Assembly (NCBI RefSeq): GCF_003970795.1
Contig: NZ_RWKW01000055.1
Location: 41,278 to 105,277 of the forward strand
Direction: 5' to 3'
Length of the DNA: 64,000 nucleotides
DNA from: Aquibium carbonis
GTDB taxonomy: Bacteria > Pseudomonadota > Alphaproteobacteria > Rhizobiales > Rhizobiaceae
The notes beneath the pieces are model-generated. The model saw nothing but the letters and a program-made list of their open reading frames with translations. It did not search any database and was not told the DNA's origin. Each line of letters opens with the position of its first letter. Position 1 is the first letter of the stretch. Below are positions 34,380-42,682 of the stretch, one piece after another. The translations under genes were made by a program, and so were the position numbers.

Positions 34380-34904
34380 TCACGTTGTCGGCGCCGGACT
34401 CTGACGTGTTGCGGAAGCCGGGGAGGCCACCGGAATGGCCCACTCTCCATGCTCGGGATCTATGACTCCAGGCAGGGTGAAGTGGCGATGTATGCGTTGG
34501 AAATCCCCTACATCCAGGCTGACTATGACGGCATCGTGGCGTATTGCGCTGGCCGCTATCGCCAGATCCTGCCCCAGCTTGGGACACTTCGCTCCCGGAT
34601 CCGGCACCCAGAAGGAGCGAAGGGCAGGCACCATCGTCATCGCGGCATAGAGCCTTGCCGTCTCGGCGTCCATGGGCAGGAAGATGATGTCGGAATGCAG
34701 TAGTTCCTCGAACCATCGCCGCAGTTCTTCAGCCTTGTTTGGCTTCCGTCCGTCGACGTTCGCGATGCCGCGCTGGATCTCGATGACGGCGCTGAAGGAC
34801 ATCGCCAGGGAACCCTCGGGCGCGCTTTCGATCCAGGTGACGACGCGCGGGTTCGGGCTGCTGCGGGACAGCTCGCTGAGCACGTTGGTGTCGAGAAGAA
34901 ACAT
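34380..34904 (-). CDS. vapC: VapC-like PIN-domain toxin
   Basis: A 174-aa PIN-domain ribonuclease. Conserved acidic residues are visible: D5 (FLLDTNVLSEL), Glu in FSAVIEIQRG, and the Asp pair near LGQDLAIAASA and VSLDVGDF. In toxin-antitoxin systems such proteins cut tRNA or rRNA. ATG 34904 gives the canonical MFLLDTNVLSE start. The usual upstream antitoxin on the same strand is absent; a Phd-like gene lies divergently 97 bp away, so the pair would be head-to-head. Confidence 0.86.
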   Translation of the reverse strand: MFLLDTNVLSELSRSSPNPRVVTWIESAPEGSLAMSFSAVIEIQRGIANVDGRKPNKAEELRRWFEELLHSDIIFLPMDAETARLYAAMTMVPALRSFWVPDPGAKCPKLGQDLAIAASAIRHDAVIVSLDVGDFQRIHRHFTLPGVIDPEHGEWAIPVASPASATRQSPAPTT

Positions 34905-35001
34905 CGCGGCCCGCTTCCCCCCACGGCCATGACCGGGCCGCAATGGTATGGCTAGGGGACCGGCAATTCGTTAACGCTGTGCAGCTGGATGGGAGTGGGC
35001 C

Positions 35002-35211
35002 GTGTCGACGGAGCCTGTAGCCAAGGTATGGTCCAAGGAAGAGGCCAGAACTCGTTTCGACGAACTCCTGGCGGCGGCGGAGAAACATCCGCAGCACATA
35101 GAAGCACAAGGGCGGCGCTTCGTTCTTTCGGAACTGACCGCGCAGCGCCAGAACGCGAAGGAGCTTCTGCGCCGGGGCGGACCACTGGAGGAAGGCGATT
35201 CGCTGGGGTGA
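35002..35211 (+). CDS. Phd/YefM-like antitoxin candidate
   Basis: A 69-aa protein with GTG start and GGGAGTGG upstream. The N-terminal part (VAKVWSKEEARTRFDELLAAAEKHPQ ... GRRFVLS) matches the Phd/YefM DNA-binding pattern V(W)-x-EA+-RF-x-LL-x-A. The C-terminal tail that would neutralise a toxin is short. It is the probable partner of the divergent VapC-like gene, and the shared 97-bp gap would hold the autoregulated promoter. A head-to-head arrangement is unusual. Confidence 0.68.
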   Translation: MSTEPVAKVWSKEEARTRFDELLAAAEKHPQHIEAQGRRFVLSELTAQRQNAKELLRRGGPLEEGDSLG

Positions 35212-35309
35212 ACGGGGAGGTATCCCTGCCGTACCCGAACCGACCATCGTTTTCTGGTACCAGCGGACGGAATCCAAGCGACGGCTGACAGAGCTTGCCT
35301 TGGTTCCGC

Positions 35310-37337
35310 TTAGTGCGCTTCCTCTTCGTCGAACACGTGCCCCCTGAAACGGCCCAGCCTCAACGGTCCGGGAGAGCCTTCATAGAGCGGGAGCCTAAGA
35401 GCCGCGGCAAAGTCGAATTGTACGTCGGTAAGCGCGCTGAAGATGGCCAATCCGACCGCCCGGGCCATGACGGGGGGCAGCGCGTTCGCGATCTGCCGCT
35501 TCCGGTGCCCCATCGCTCCATGGAATTTCCAGGTATCCGGGAAGCCTTGGAGTCTCGCGCCCATCTTCAGGGTCATCGGAACCTTGCCACTGTGTCCCGG
35601 CCCCGGTGCCTCTTCCGCCAGGCGGGTAGTGTCGATGCCGAGTTCGTCCCATGCAGGCAGTTGCAGCTTGCTCGTGAACGCGTATCCGCCGGAGTCGTAG
35701 GCGCCTACGACCGTGGGGCCGACTTCGTTCGCGGTTTCGTCTGCCCAGCGCCGTGCACCCTCCCAGCCGTTGGCGGCCACGAGGTCGTAGAGCACCTCGC
35801 CGACCGTGGCCGGGCGGTCGACAATCGCCGGTGGCATGCGAAAGCGGCTCATCAGACCGTCGCGGAACCCGACGAACGCTACACGAGGCCGACCCTGCGC
35901 CAGTCCGAAGTCGGTTCCACGGAGATTAAAGACTTTGCTGTCATATCCAAGGCTCGCGAAACGGTCGTGGAGCTCCGCGCGGTAGCCAGCGTTCGCCTCG
36001 AAGGTGAAACCCTTCACGTTCTCGAAGAAGAACGCGCGTGGTCTTGTCTCCTCGACGATCCTGACTGCTTCGAGGAAGAGGTCGCGTTCGTCGTGTCGTC
36101 CCTTCTGCTTTCCGATGCTGGAGTGGCCCTGACACGGTACGCCCCCGGCGACGAGATCGACCTTACCGCGGTACCCGCTGAAATCCACCTCCCGGATGTC
36201 GGCCTGATGCGTGATCCCGAGCGGATAGTTGGAATCCAACGCACGTACCGCGTTGCGATCGCGTTCGTAGATGCCGAGGGCATCGAAGCCCGCGGCGTGA
36301 AGGCCCAGCGCCTCGCCCCCAGCTCCCGCGCAGATTTCCAGCGACCGCAGGCGGAAGGGAGGCTTGGTCTTCAAAGGGACCGCTGGTACGGCATGCCCCG
36401 CAGTCTTCGGCCTTTTCGCCGGAACGTCCACTTCCTCGAACAGCCAGACGATGCTCTCGACAAGGGACAGGTCCAGATAGTCGTGATCGGTGTCGAGCGG
36501 CCGGTCAAACTGATCGTCCCAGGCTTGGAAACGGCCCTCGGCCAAGCAATTGAGGGAATCGTAGGCACGAGCCAGCCTCACGGAGTCTTCAGGGATCCCG
36601 TGATAGTCGTACAGCCAGGGGTCCGGCAGCCCGCTTACGTCGAAAGTCGCGGCGAAGCGATCGCGGCAGAGTCCGGCGGACGCCTGCAGACGAGCCCCTG
36701 TGTCCGCCAGCCATTCATCGACAGTCTGCGGGGAATCCTGCGTCTGCTCGCCATTGTAGAAATGGACGAGTTCCCACGCGAAGGGGAGGAACTCTTCCTT
36801 GAACGCATCGAGTCGCGAGACCGCGAGGCGCTCGGACGCGGCCAGCAACGCCTTTCGACGCCTCCGCTCTCGCTGCTGCTCCGGGTCCGCCGCGCGGGCA
36901 GCGAACCTCTTTCTGATCGCGGCGATGTCGCGCGTATGGACACTGGCCCCTGATGCGATTCTGTCGAGCGCTTCAGCGCGGACGCTGTCATCTGCGGAAA
37001 CGAGCGACTTGATGACAGCGAAGGGGACGCGCAGCCTGACCAGGTCGTTGACCCTGTCGCCGAGTGCTTCTGTGAATCGGAAGTAGGTTCCGACGTCGGA
37101 GCGGTTCATGGCGCACTCCGACACAAGGAAGCGCCGGAGCCTGGTATCGGGCACGTGCTCGCGCACCTGGTCGATCTCGGCAGCAATCTCCGTGATCGCG
37201 TCGGTCACCTTCTTCTGCAATGCCTTGATGCGCTTGGACATCAAGCCCAGGCGTGAGCTGACGATGTCCGCGTTCGGCAGGACCGAGGCTGACATCAACT
37301 CAGTTGCAGTGTCGGAAACTGTTTCGTCGAAAGTCAT
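35310..37337 (-). CDS. dcm: DNA (cytosine-5-)-methyltransferase with long N-terminal extension
   Basis: A 675-aa protein. Residues about 330-640 form a C5-cytosine methyltransferase: motif I LRSLEICAGAGGEALGL, motif IV GGVPCQGHSS with catalytic C402, motif VI FFFENVKG (E439), motif VIII and the C-terminal QIANALPP. Residues 1-320 are an extra, mostly helical region (MNRSDVGTYFRF, LRVPFAVIKSLVSADDSVRAEAL), resembling extensions on phage and plasmid methyltransferases. No restriction enzyme is adjacent, so it may be an orphan or anti-restriction methylase. Target sequence unknown. Confidence 0.9.
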   Translation of the reverse strand: MTFDETVSDTATELMSASVLPNADIVSSRLGLMSKRIKALQKKVTDAITEIAAEIDQVREHVPDTRLRRFLVSECAMNRSDVGTYFRFTEALGDRVNDLVRLRVPFAVIKSLVSADDSVRAEALDRIASGASVHTRDIAAIRKRFAARAADPEQQRERRRRKALLAASERLAVSRLDAFKEEFLPFAWELVHFYNGEQTQDSPQTVDEWLADTGARLQASAGLCRDRFAATFDVSGLPDPWLYDYHGIPEDSVRLARAYDSLNCLAEGRFQAWDDQFDRPLDTDHDYLDLSLVESIVWLFEEVDVPAKRPKTAGHAVPAVPLKTKPPFRLRSLEICAGAGGEALGLHAAGFDALGIYERDRNAVRALDSNYPLGITHQADIREVDFSGYRGKVDLVAGGVPCQGHSSIGKQKGRHDERDLFLEAVRIVEETRPRAFFFENVKGFTFEANAGYRAELHDRFASLGYDSKVFNLRGTDFGLAQGRPRVAFVGFRDGLMSRFRMPPAIVDRPATVGEVLYDLVAANGWEGARRWADETANEVGPTVVGAYDSGGYAFTSKLQLPAWDELGIDTTRLAEEAPGPGHSGKVPMTLKMGARLQGFPDTWKFHGAMGHRKRQIANALPPVMARAVGLAIFSALTDVQFDFAAALRLPLYEGSPGPLRLGRFRGHVFDEEEAH

Positions 37338-37624
37338 GGAAGTCCCCCAAGCGTTGCCCGGCGAGTCCTCGCAGACAGATCCTGCGTATCGCTGAAATCT
37401 TAGGCTAAAATGCCGGCTATTGTTCGCGCCGAATTAGGGAGACAAACGGCCGCTTTTGGTCCTGCCTCGCGAAGCCGGCAGATATACTGGGATTCCGGCC
37501 CAAGGGCTCCCCGAGGATACGTACGCGAGCTGGTTGCGGCGTTCGACAGGAAGGGTAAACGAACAACTGCTGGTTTCCCGACCAGCCCCTATGGGTTAGG
37601 GGCCTGGGTCTCCCGCCGAACTGT
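37338..37624. other. Intergenic stretch upstream of the methyltransferase
   Basis: No credible gene. It should contain the promoter for the methyltransferase (an AT-rich patch around 37395-37410) and the 3' region of the phage-like gene at 37625. No clear terminator was seen. Confidence 0.4.
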
Positions 37625-38071
37625 CTACTGCTCCTCGGCAGGCACTGCGACGACGTCGTCGATGCCGGGATCGTATGCGTAGATGCCGCCGTACGTTCCG
37701 TAGTCCTCCGGAAGGGAGGGGGCTCCTTCCGAATGGTCGTCACAGGCAACAAAAATGTAGGAACGGCCGCGCTTCTGTCCTGGACGACCACAGGTCTCAC
37801 AGGTGCGCGCCGATCGGCTCTCGGCGACGTATCCACGCACCTCAATACGGTCCACGATGTCTTGGCTTGCGTTCCGCGGCCAGGCCTCGATGTTGAGCGT
37901 CCCGTACTTCTCGAAGACGCCTTTGAGGCCGAGGTCGCTGTCCTCGGGAAGGATTGCTTCGACTTCGGCGAAGTACCTCTCCAGGATGCCCTCCCATCCC
38001 GTTCCGCATTCGAAGCGGAGCCCGGCAGGTATCAGGCGGGGATACCTCTCCTTCAGCGTGTCAAAGCCCAT
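37625..38071 (-). CDS. Phage-like protein of unknown function with zinc-ribbon-type motif
   Basis: A 148-aa protein. The pattern GLRFECGTGWEGILERYFAEVEA, then KYGTLNIE, then AESRSARTCETCGRPG, matches a family common in phages and prophages (the ECGxGW...CExCGxPG type) with unknown function. The CxxC pair probably binds zinc. ATG 38071 lies inside the end of the phosphatase gene (19-bp overlap), so the two are translationally coupled. Confidence 0.68.
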   Translation of the reverse strand: MGFDTLKERYPRLIPAGLRFECGTGWEGILERYFAEVEAILPEDSDLGLKGVFEKYGTLNIEAWPRNASQDIVDRIEVRGYVAESRSARTCETCGRPGQKRGRSYIFVACDDHSEGAPSLPEDYGTYGGIYAYDPGIDDVVAVPAEEQ

Positions 38072-38811
38072 GTCGCATTCCTCCCAGTTGCGATGGAATG
38101 GTTCAGGCCGACGCGGCGCACCGTGACGCGGGCGTGTCGCCGGACTGCTTGGATGAAATACGTGTCGCCTTCCTCGGGCAGTGCCAGGCACGTCAGGATT
38201 CCGGTCGCATAGGCCCCCGTGTCGATTCCTATCCGGAATTCCCGGACCTCCGGCTGTTCGCACGGCGTGTGACCGTGAACGACGATATGCGAGATCGCCC
38301 CCTCGTAGTCCAGGAAACCCTGACGGATCATCATCAGGTCGCGCGGATCCTGATCATGAAGAGGGCGGCGAGGATCGACGCCCGCATGGGCATAGGCAAC
38401 GTCCTTGTCGACAATAATCGACGCGGAAGTCATGAGCGCATCCAGGTGCACAGGGAATTCGTTTCGGAACCTGCTGGCTGCTTCCGAAAGGTCATGCGCT
38501 CCCGCTAGCCCGTAGGAACGCAGGGTGGCGTCGCCTCCCGTCCGGAACAGCCATCGTGCGAAGCGCCCGGCGTCGCCCCCACGGCCGGTCATGAACTGCA
38601 GGAACCAGTGGTCGTGGTTGCCGCGGATCAGCCGCGACCGAGGCCATCGCGCGAGGGCATGGCATACGAGGTCCATGGCCTCGCGGCTGTCCGGGCCGCG
38701 GTCGACCACGTCGCCGAGGAAGACTACGCAGGGCAGGGCAGTGCCACTGTCGTCCGAGATTGCCTGCAACAGTGGGTCGAGAAGGTCTGCCCTGCCGTGA
38801 ATGTCGCCCAC
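38053..38811 (-). CDS. Metallophosphoesterase (PP1/PP2A-like protein phosphatase)
   Basis: A 252-aa calcineurin-like phosphoesterase. All metal and catalytic motifs are present: GDIHGR (residue 2 on), GDVVDRGPDS, RGNHDHW and HGHTPC, plus a late Asp in GIDTGAYATG. These resemble lambda-type serine/threonine or tyrosine phosphatases. The start is awkward: the first possible codon is the GTG immediately before GDIHG, without a good ribosome site, and a TAG lies upstream. Its neighbour is phage-like, so a phage or mobile-element origin is likely. Confidence 0.85.
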   Translation of the reverse strand: MGDIHGRADLLDPLLQAISDDSGTALPCVVFLGDVVDRGPDSREAMDLVCHALARWPRSRLIRGNHDHWFLQFMTGRGGDAGRFARWLFRTGGDATLRSYGLAGAHDLSEAASRFRNEFPVHLDALMTSASIIVDKDVAYAHAGVDPRRPLHDQDPRDLMMIRQGFLDYEGAISHIVVHGHTPCEQPEVREFRIGIDTGAYATGILTCLALPEEGDTYFIQAVRRHARVTVRRVGLNHSIATGRNATWALTR

Positions 38812-38923
38812 GGCGTAGGTGCTCTGATCGGAATGGCTGATCCTGTCTCTCCAAGTCGCATGCGGTCGTGTCGGCGAAACCTATCCGCCGCTCATTGCCT
38901 TAAGATTAATCGGCTGACGCTGA

Positions 38924-39331
38924 CTACATCGAAGGCAAGCGGGGTTCGAAGACATCGTCCTGCGTCACTTCCCTGCCTTCGAGATACCATGCCTCACGGC
39001 CGTCCGCCTCCTCTATGGCGGGTCCGTCCTCGCGGTGACGCTGCCCGTTGCGGTACCATTCCTTGGTGCCGTCCGGCCACTCGATGGCGGGGCCGTCGTC
39101 GCGATGAAATTTGTCGTCGCTGTACCAGAGCCTGGTCCCGTCCACTCGCTCGACGGCAGGCCCGTCGTCGCGGTGACGCAGGCCGGCGCGGTACCAATGT
39201 CCGGCTCCGTGTGCGTACTCGACGGCAGGCCCGTCGTCGCGGTGAAGCAGGCCGTCGCGATACCACTCTTTGGTCCCATCCGGGTAGGTAACGATATTGG
39301 CCTTGTTGACGATCTTCTGTGTGTACGACAT
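38924..39331 (-). CDS. MORN-like repeat protein
   Basis: A 135-aa protein built of five tandem repeats of about 21 residues of the form DGT-x-x-WY-x-x-G-x-x-HR-x-DGPAVE. These belong to the MORN-2-like class, often found in phage-related, toxin-like or surface proteins. No signal peptide. ATG 39331 has GGAGAGC upstream. The DNA repeats (63 bp periodicity) make this region prone to copy-number change. Function unknown. Confidence 0.8.
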   Translation of the reverse strand: MSYTQKIVNKANIVTYPDGTKEWYRDGLLHRDDGPAVEYAHGAGHWYRAGLRHRDDGPAVERVDGTRLWYSDDKFHRDDGPAIEWPDGTKEWYRNGQRHREDGPAIEEADGREAWYLEGREVTQDDVFEPRLPSM

Positions 39332-39459
39332 TGGAGCTCTCCCGCTTGAAACTGCAATCCATGCGGGCGTGAACGCATGCATGGGACAAACGGGGCGGAA
39401 CATCAGGAAGGGAGCCGCGCATCGCCGATCTCCGAAGCCCCCCGGCATCCTGGCCAGGT

Positions 39460-39840
39460 TTAGCCGGAGACTTGGCCGGGGGACGTTGACGGAGCCGGCC
39501 CCTCCGTTCCCGAGCCTTCCGTTGCCGCCCGATCCCCAGCACCACGCGTTTCCGTTGCTCATCCCATCGCAGGAGTGACCTCGCCCGCCGCGAGCGCTGC
39601 GAAGACCACCGTGCCTTTGGCTTCGAAGGTGAACGTGCGCTCGGTGAGGTTGCCAGACGGATATATTCAGCGCCGATCGTGACTGCGAAGCTGTCCGCCG
39701 CGTCCGGCGTGCCGGACATCTGTCCGGTTGCAGGATCAAAGGAAAGCCAGGTCGGGAAGTCGCCCACAAGGGTGTTGGCCACGCTGCCGCTATCGTCTGT
39801 GGCGAGGCTCTTTGCGGTCTGCCAGCGGGATTCCTCAGAG
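39460..39840 (-). pseudogene. Decayed fragments of a large Ig-like/RCC1-repeat protein
   Basis: In different frames of the minus strand I see DFPTWLSFDPATGQMSGTP (a putative-Ig/He_PIG-type end), RTFTFEAKGTVVFAALAAG, and NAWCWGSGGNGRLGNG (an RCC1-repeat blade). The frames are broken by shifts and stops, so this is a remnant of a larger repetitive protein, perhaps a surface or tail-fibre protein. No intact gene remains. Confidence 0.62.
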
Positions 39841-39890
39841 CGGTCTATGCGACGAGTCGATTATAGCTGTAACACCCCGAAGGGAAGCGC

Positions 39891-39919
39891 TTGACGCCAC
39901 GTCAATTGTTCACTATTCG
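39891..39919 (+). promoter_or_regulatory. Sigma-70-like promoter of module copy B
   Basis: TTGACG (39891-39896), 17-bp spacer, TATTCG (39914-39919), then CTCCTCATACGCTGAAC. Boxes, spacing and following sequence are identical to those before module copy A at 18.9 kb. Confidence 0.65.
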
Positions 39920-40017
39920 TTCGCCGCCATGAACATTGCCGAGCTCCTCATACGCTGAACCGTTTCCGCCGCCTGCAACTGCGCGGGCAGGTGTCAACGC
40001 GTTCGCGGGAGCAGGCA

Positions 40018-40629
40018 GTGACCACCCTCGTACATCAACCAACAGATATCCTTGCAGTTGCCCGCGCCCACGCGCAGTCCAACTCGTTCAGTCCGCGAGG
40101 CACCGTCCGCTGCCGGGGTCCTGCGATGTTCCGGACGCAGGCCGCTCGAGACGTTGCATGCCTCCTCGACGTCGACGACGAGGTGGATGCCTGGTCTTGC
40201 CTTCCGGCTTCGCTCGGGCGTGGTGACAAGGCGCATGTGCCGGATTTCCTTGTCCGGCGCGGTGACCGCCACACGCTAATCGATGTGGGTCAAGGACCGG
40301 AGCGCCCTTGGCTCGCGACTGAAGCCGAGGCTCATGGCTGCGACTATGAAACATGGCCTATCCCACGCGTCCAGGACGGATTTCGCCTCGCGAACGCGAG
40401 GGATCTTCTCCGATACGCGAACTGGCGATGCCCTCTGGGTGACCGCATCCGGCTCTTGGCTGGCCTCGAGGAAGCTGGATCGCTGACGGTTGTCGAATGT
40501 ATGGCCGCGTTCCGGGAGGCGACAGCCATAGCCGGACTGGCCTCGCTCGTTTTGAACCGCTTCATCTCCGTTGACCTCGATGCAGGCCTCATCGGGCCGG
40601 GGACGACGATCCGTCTCCACCCACGCTAA
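40018..40629 (+). CDS. TnsA-fold protein with degenerate active site (module copy B, gene 1)
   Basis: A 203-aa homologue of the protein at 19.0 kb. The order is the same: FRTQAARDVACLLDVDDEV, HVPDFLVRRGD, HTLIDVGQG, then the C-terminal winged-helix-like GDRIRLLAGLEEAGSLTVVE. Again the catalytic Glu and the Lys of the (E/Q)xK position are missing, in both copies, so loss is ancestral and the protein is kept for something other than cleavage. GTG 40018 was chosen because it matches the start position and the GGGAGCAGG site of copy A; a GTG 27 bases earlier is possible. Confidence 0.7.
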   Translation: MTTLVHQPTDILAVARAHAQSNSFSPRGTVRCRGPAMFRTQAARDVACLLDVDDEVDAWSCLPASLGRGDKAHVPDFLVRRGDRHTLIDVGQGPERPWLATEAEAHGCDYETWPIPRVQDGFRLANARDLLRYANWRCPLGDRIRLLAGLEEAGSLTVVECMAAFREATAIAGLASLVLNRFISVDLDAGLIGPGTTIRLHPR

Positions 40630-40669
40630 CAGGCGTCGGCCTCCTGCCATCACATCCTGGAATCCAACA

Positions 40670-42619
40670 ATGACCAAGAAAGCCTACTTCAAGAGGGCGG
40701 ATGCCGCCGCAGCGAGGATCAATCGCTGGAAGGACCTGCGCCGTGACCTCCCGAGGTTCATCGCCTATGCGCAGCTTAGACGGGCCTGCCGTTCAGTGCC
40801 GCAGGTGGTGGCCGACATGCCCGTGGTCGCCGGTTTCGTCATCCGCGAGCAAGGTGACCTTGAACTCTATGACAAGGCAGCGCGCCGGCTCGCTCATGGC
40901 TTTACGAACATCTACGGCCGCGAGCGGGAGGCTGTGGTCACCACCGTGTCTTCCACCAAGGAGAAAAAGACCGCCGCTGGATCGCTCGACGACGCGATCG
41001 GGAAGGAACGCTCCTTTGTGCTGGTGCCAGACCGCGATTTGTTCCCCTTGGGTTTCGAACCCATCGCGGACCTCGTAGCCGAGATCGGGCTTCCGGATGC
41101 CCGAACCGTGTCGTCGGCTGCTCGTGCATGCCTCGACCTGCGTCTCTCGGATGCGGAAGCTCAGGCCATGTCGGGCAGGCCACTTCGCCATCTTGCGACG
41201 GCGCTCCGGAAAGGACGGACTGTCTCCAAGGCATTGGACGTGCTCGCTCGGCTGCAGGAGATGGAGAGCCAGTTCGGCGCACCCCTCGACCCCGGCCCTA
41301 CGCTCGATGATCTTCCAGGAATGGGAGAAGCTGCGGAGTGGGGCAGGCGCCTCGCCATCGACCTCTCGGATTGGGGGGCGGGAAAGATTCCGTGGGCGGA
41401 CGTCGACCGAGGCATTTTGATTTCGGGGCCGCCGGGATGCGGGAAAACAACTTTCGCGACAGCGTTGGCCAGGACTTGCAAGGTCCCGATCGTGCTTGGG
41501 TCTCTTGCCCGCTGGCAGGCTCAAGGCCACTTGGGAGATTGCTTGAGGGCCATGAGAAACGCCTTCGCCGAGGCAACGAAGACATCGCCATCTATCCTGT
41601 TTGTGGACGAAGTGGACTCCTTCGGCGACCGGGAACAGCTCGAAAGCACCAGCAGGAACGCCCAATATTGCCGGGAGGTGATCAATGCCTTCCTTGAGTG
41701 TCTGGACGGTGCCCAAGCGCGCGCCGGCGTTGTCGTCGTCGGCGCCACGAATTTCCCGAATGCCATCGATCAGGGAATCCGACGTCCGGGCAGGCTTGAT
41801 CGCCACTTCGAGATTTCGCTTCCGGACGCCGAGGCCCGCGGTGCGATCCTTCGGCTGCATCTCGGCGTCGACATTGACCGGGAGGTGCTGGAACTCGCCG
41901 CGGCACGCACTGAGGGGTGGTCCGGTGCGCGGCTCGAGCAGCTTGCCCGCGACGCGCGCCGGAGAGCACGCGCGGGTCGCAGACAGGTGACAGCCTCGGA
42001 CCTTGCTGACTCATTGCCCCGGCGGATCCGCGTTCCTGATGAAGTGAAGCAAGTTGCTGCTGTGCACGAGGCCGGTCATGCCGTAGCCGGAATCGCGCTG
42101 GGGCGTGATCTCGTAAGCGTCGAGATCGCCGAGACGGTCGAGGGGGAAGGAAGCTCCAGGATGGGCGGTGCAACGGCGTTCCGGCAGTTGGGTATGGAGA
42201 TGCGCGACACCCAATGGTACCGCGACAGGATCGCCATCCTCCTTGCTGGCACGGCTGCGGAGGAGGTCGTGCTCGGACGACGGTCCAGCGGGGCGGGAGG
42301 GTTACCAGGTTCCGACCTGCATGATGCCACCGTTACCGCGTTGGCGCTCGAGGCGTCGTATGGTCTCGGACACGGTTACGCCTACTTGGCGAGGTCCGAC
42401 GACGAGTCGCTGCTACAGGCCATGCGGTTCAACATCGGCCTTCAGAGCAGGGTCGAGGCCATGCTTCGCGAGGAGATGGACCGGATCCGGTCCATCATCC
42501 GCCAGCGGGAGCGGGACATCCGTCTCGTGGCTGACATGCTGATTTCGCGATCCGGAGCCACGGGCGACGAGGTAAGGGCATGTCTTTCTCGTCCGCCGAT
42601 CTCGTCCTCCGCCGCATAA
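40670..42619 (+). CDS. Soluble FtsH-like AAA+ zinc protease (module copy B, gene 2)
   Basis: A 649-aa paralogue of the protease at 19.7 kb. Walker A GPPGCGKTT begins at G253, Walker B is ILFVDEVDSFGD, and the zinc motif is HEAGH (H466, E467, H470), with GSDLHDAT giving the third ligand. The AAA+ and peptidase parts are highly similar to copy A, while the N-terminal ~200 residues differ strongly (KDLRRDLPRFIAYAQLRRAC here), suggesting different targets or partners. No membrane helix. It starts 40 bp after its TnsA-fold partner. Confidence 0.83.
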   Translation: MTKKAYFKRADAAAARINRWKDLRRDLPRFIAYAQLRRACRSVPQVVADMPVVAGFVIREQGDLELYDKAARRLAHGFTNIYGREREAVVTTVSSTKEKKTAAGSLDDAIGKERSFVLVPDRDLFPLGFEPIADLVAEIGLPDARTVSSAARACLDLRLSDAEAQAMSGRPLRHLATALRKGRTVSKALDVLARLQEMESQFGAPLDPGPTLDDLPGMGEAAEWGRRLAIDLSDWGAGKIPWADVDRGILISGPPGCGKTTFATALARTCKVPIVLGSLARWQAQGHLGDCLRAMRNAFAEATKTSPSILFVDEVDSFGDREQLESTSRNAQYCREVINAFLECLDGAQARAGVVVVGATNFPNAIDQGIRRPGRLDRHFEISLPDAEARGAILRLHLGVDIDREVLELAAARTEGWSGARLEQLARDARRRARAGRRQVTASDLADSLPRRIRVPDEVKQVAAVHEAGHAVAGIALGRDLVSVEIAETVEGEGSSRMGGATAFRQLGMEMRDTQWYRDRIAILLAGTAAEEVVLGRRSSGAGGLPGSDLHDATVTALALEASYGLGHGYAYLARSDDESLLQAMRFNIGLQSRVEAMLREEMDRIRSIIRQRERDIRLVADMLISRSGATGDEVRACLSRPPISSSAA

Positions 42620-42682
42620 GGGTCCCGTGGCGTGGTTTGCGACACCCTGAAGCATCATCCTTCCCACAAGGGAGGTGGGTTG

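Noticed and set aside
35295..36953. 552-aa open frame opposite the DNA methyltransferase
   Set aside because: Shadow frame; the methyltransferase motifs are intact on the minus strand.
38960..39300. CRISPR-like periodic repeats
   Set aside because: The 63-bp periodicity lies in one reading frame and encodes MORN-like protein repeats; no constant repeats with unique spacers.
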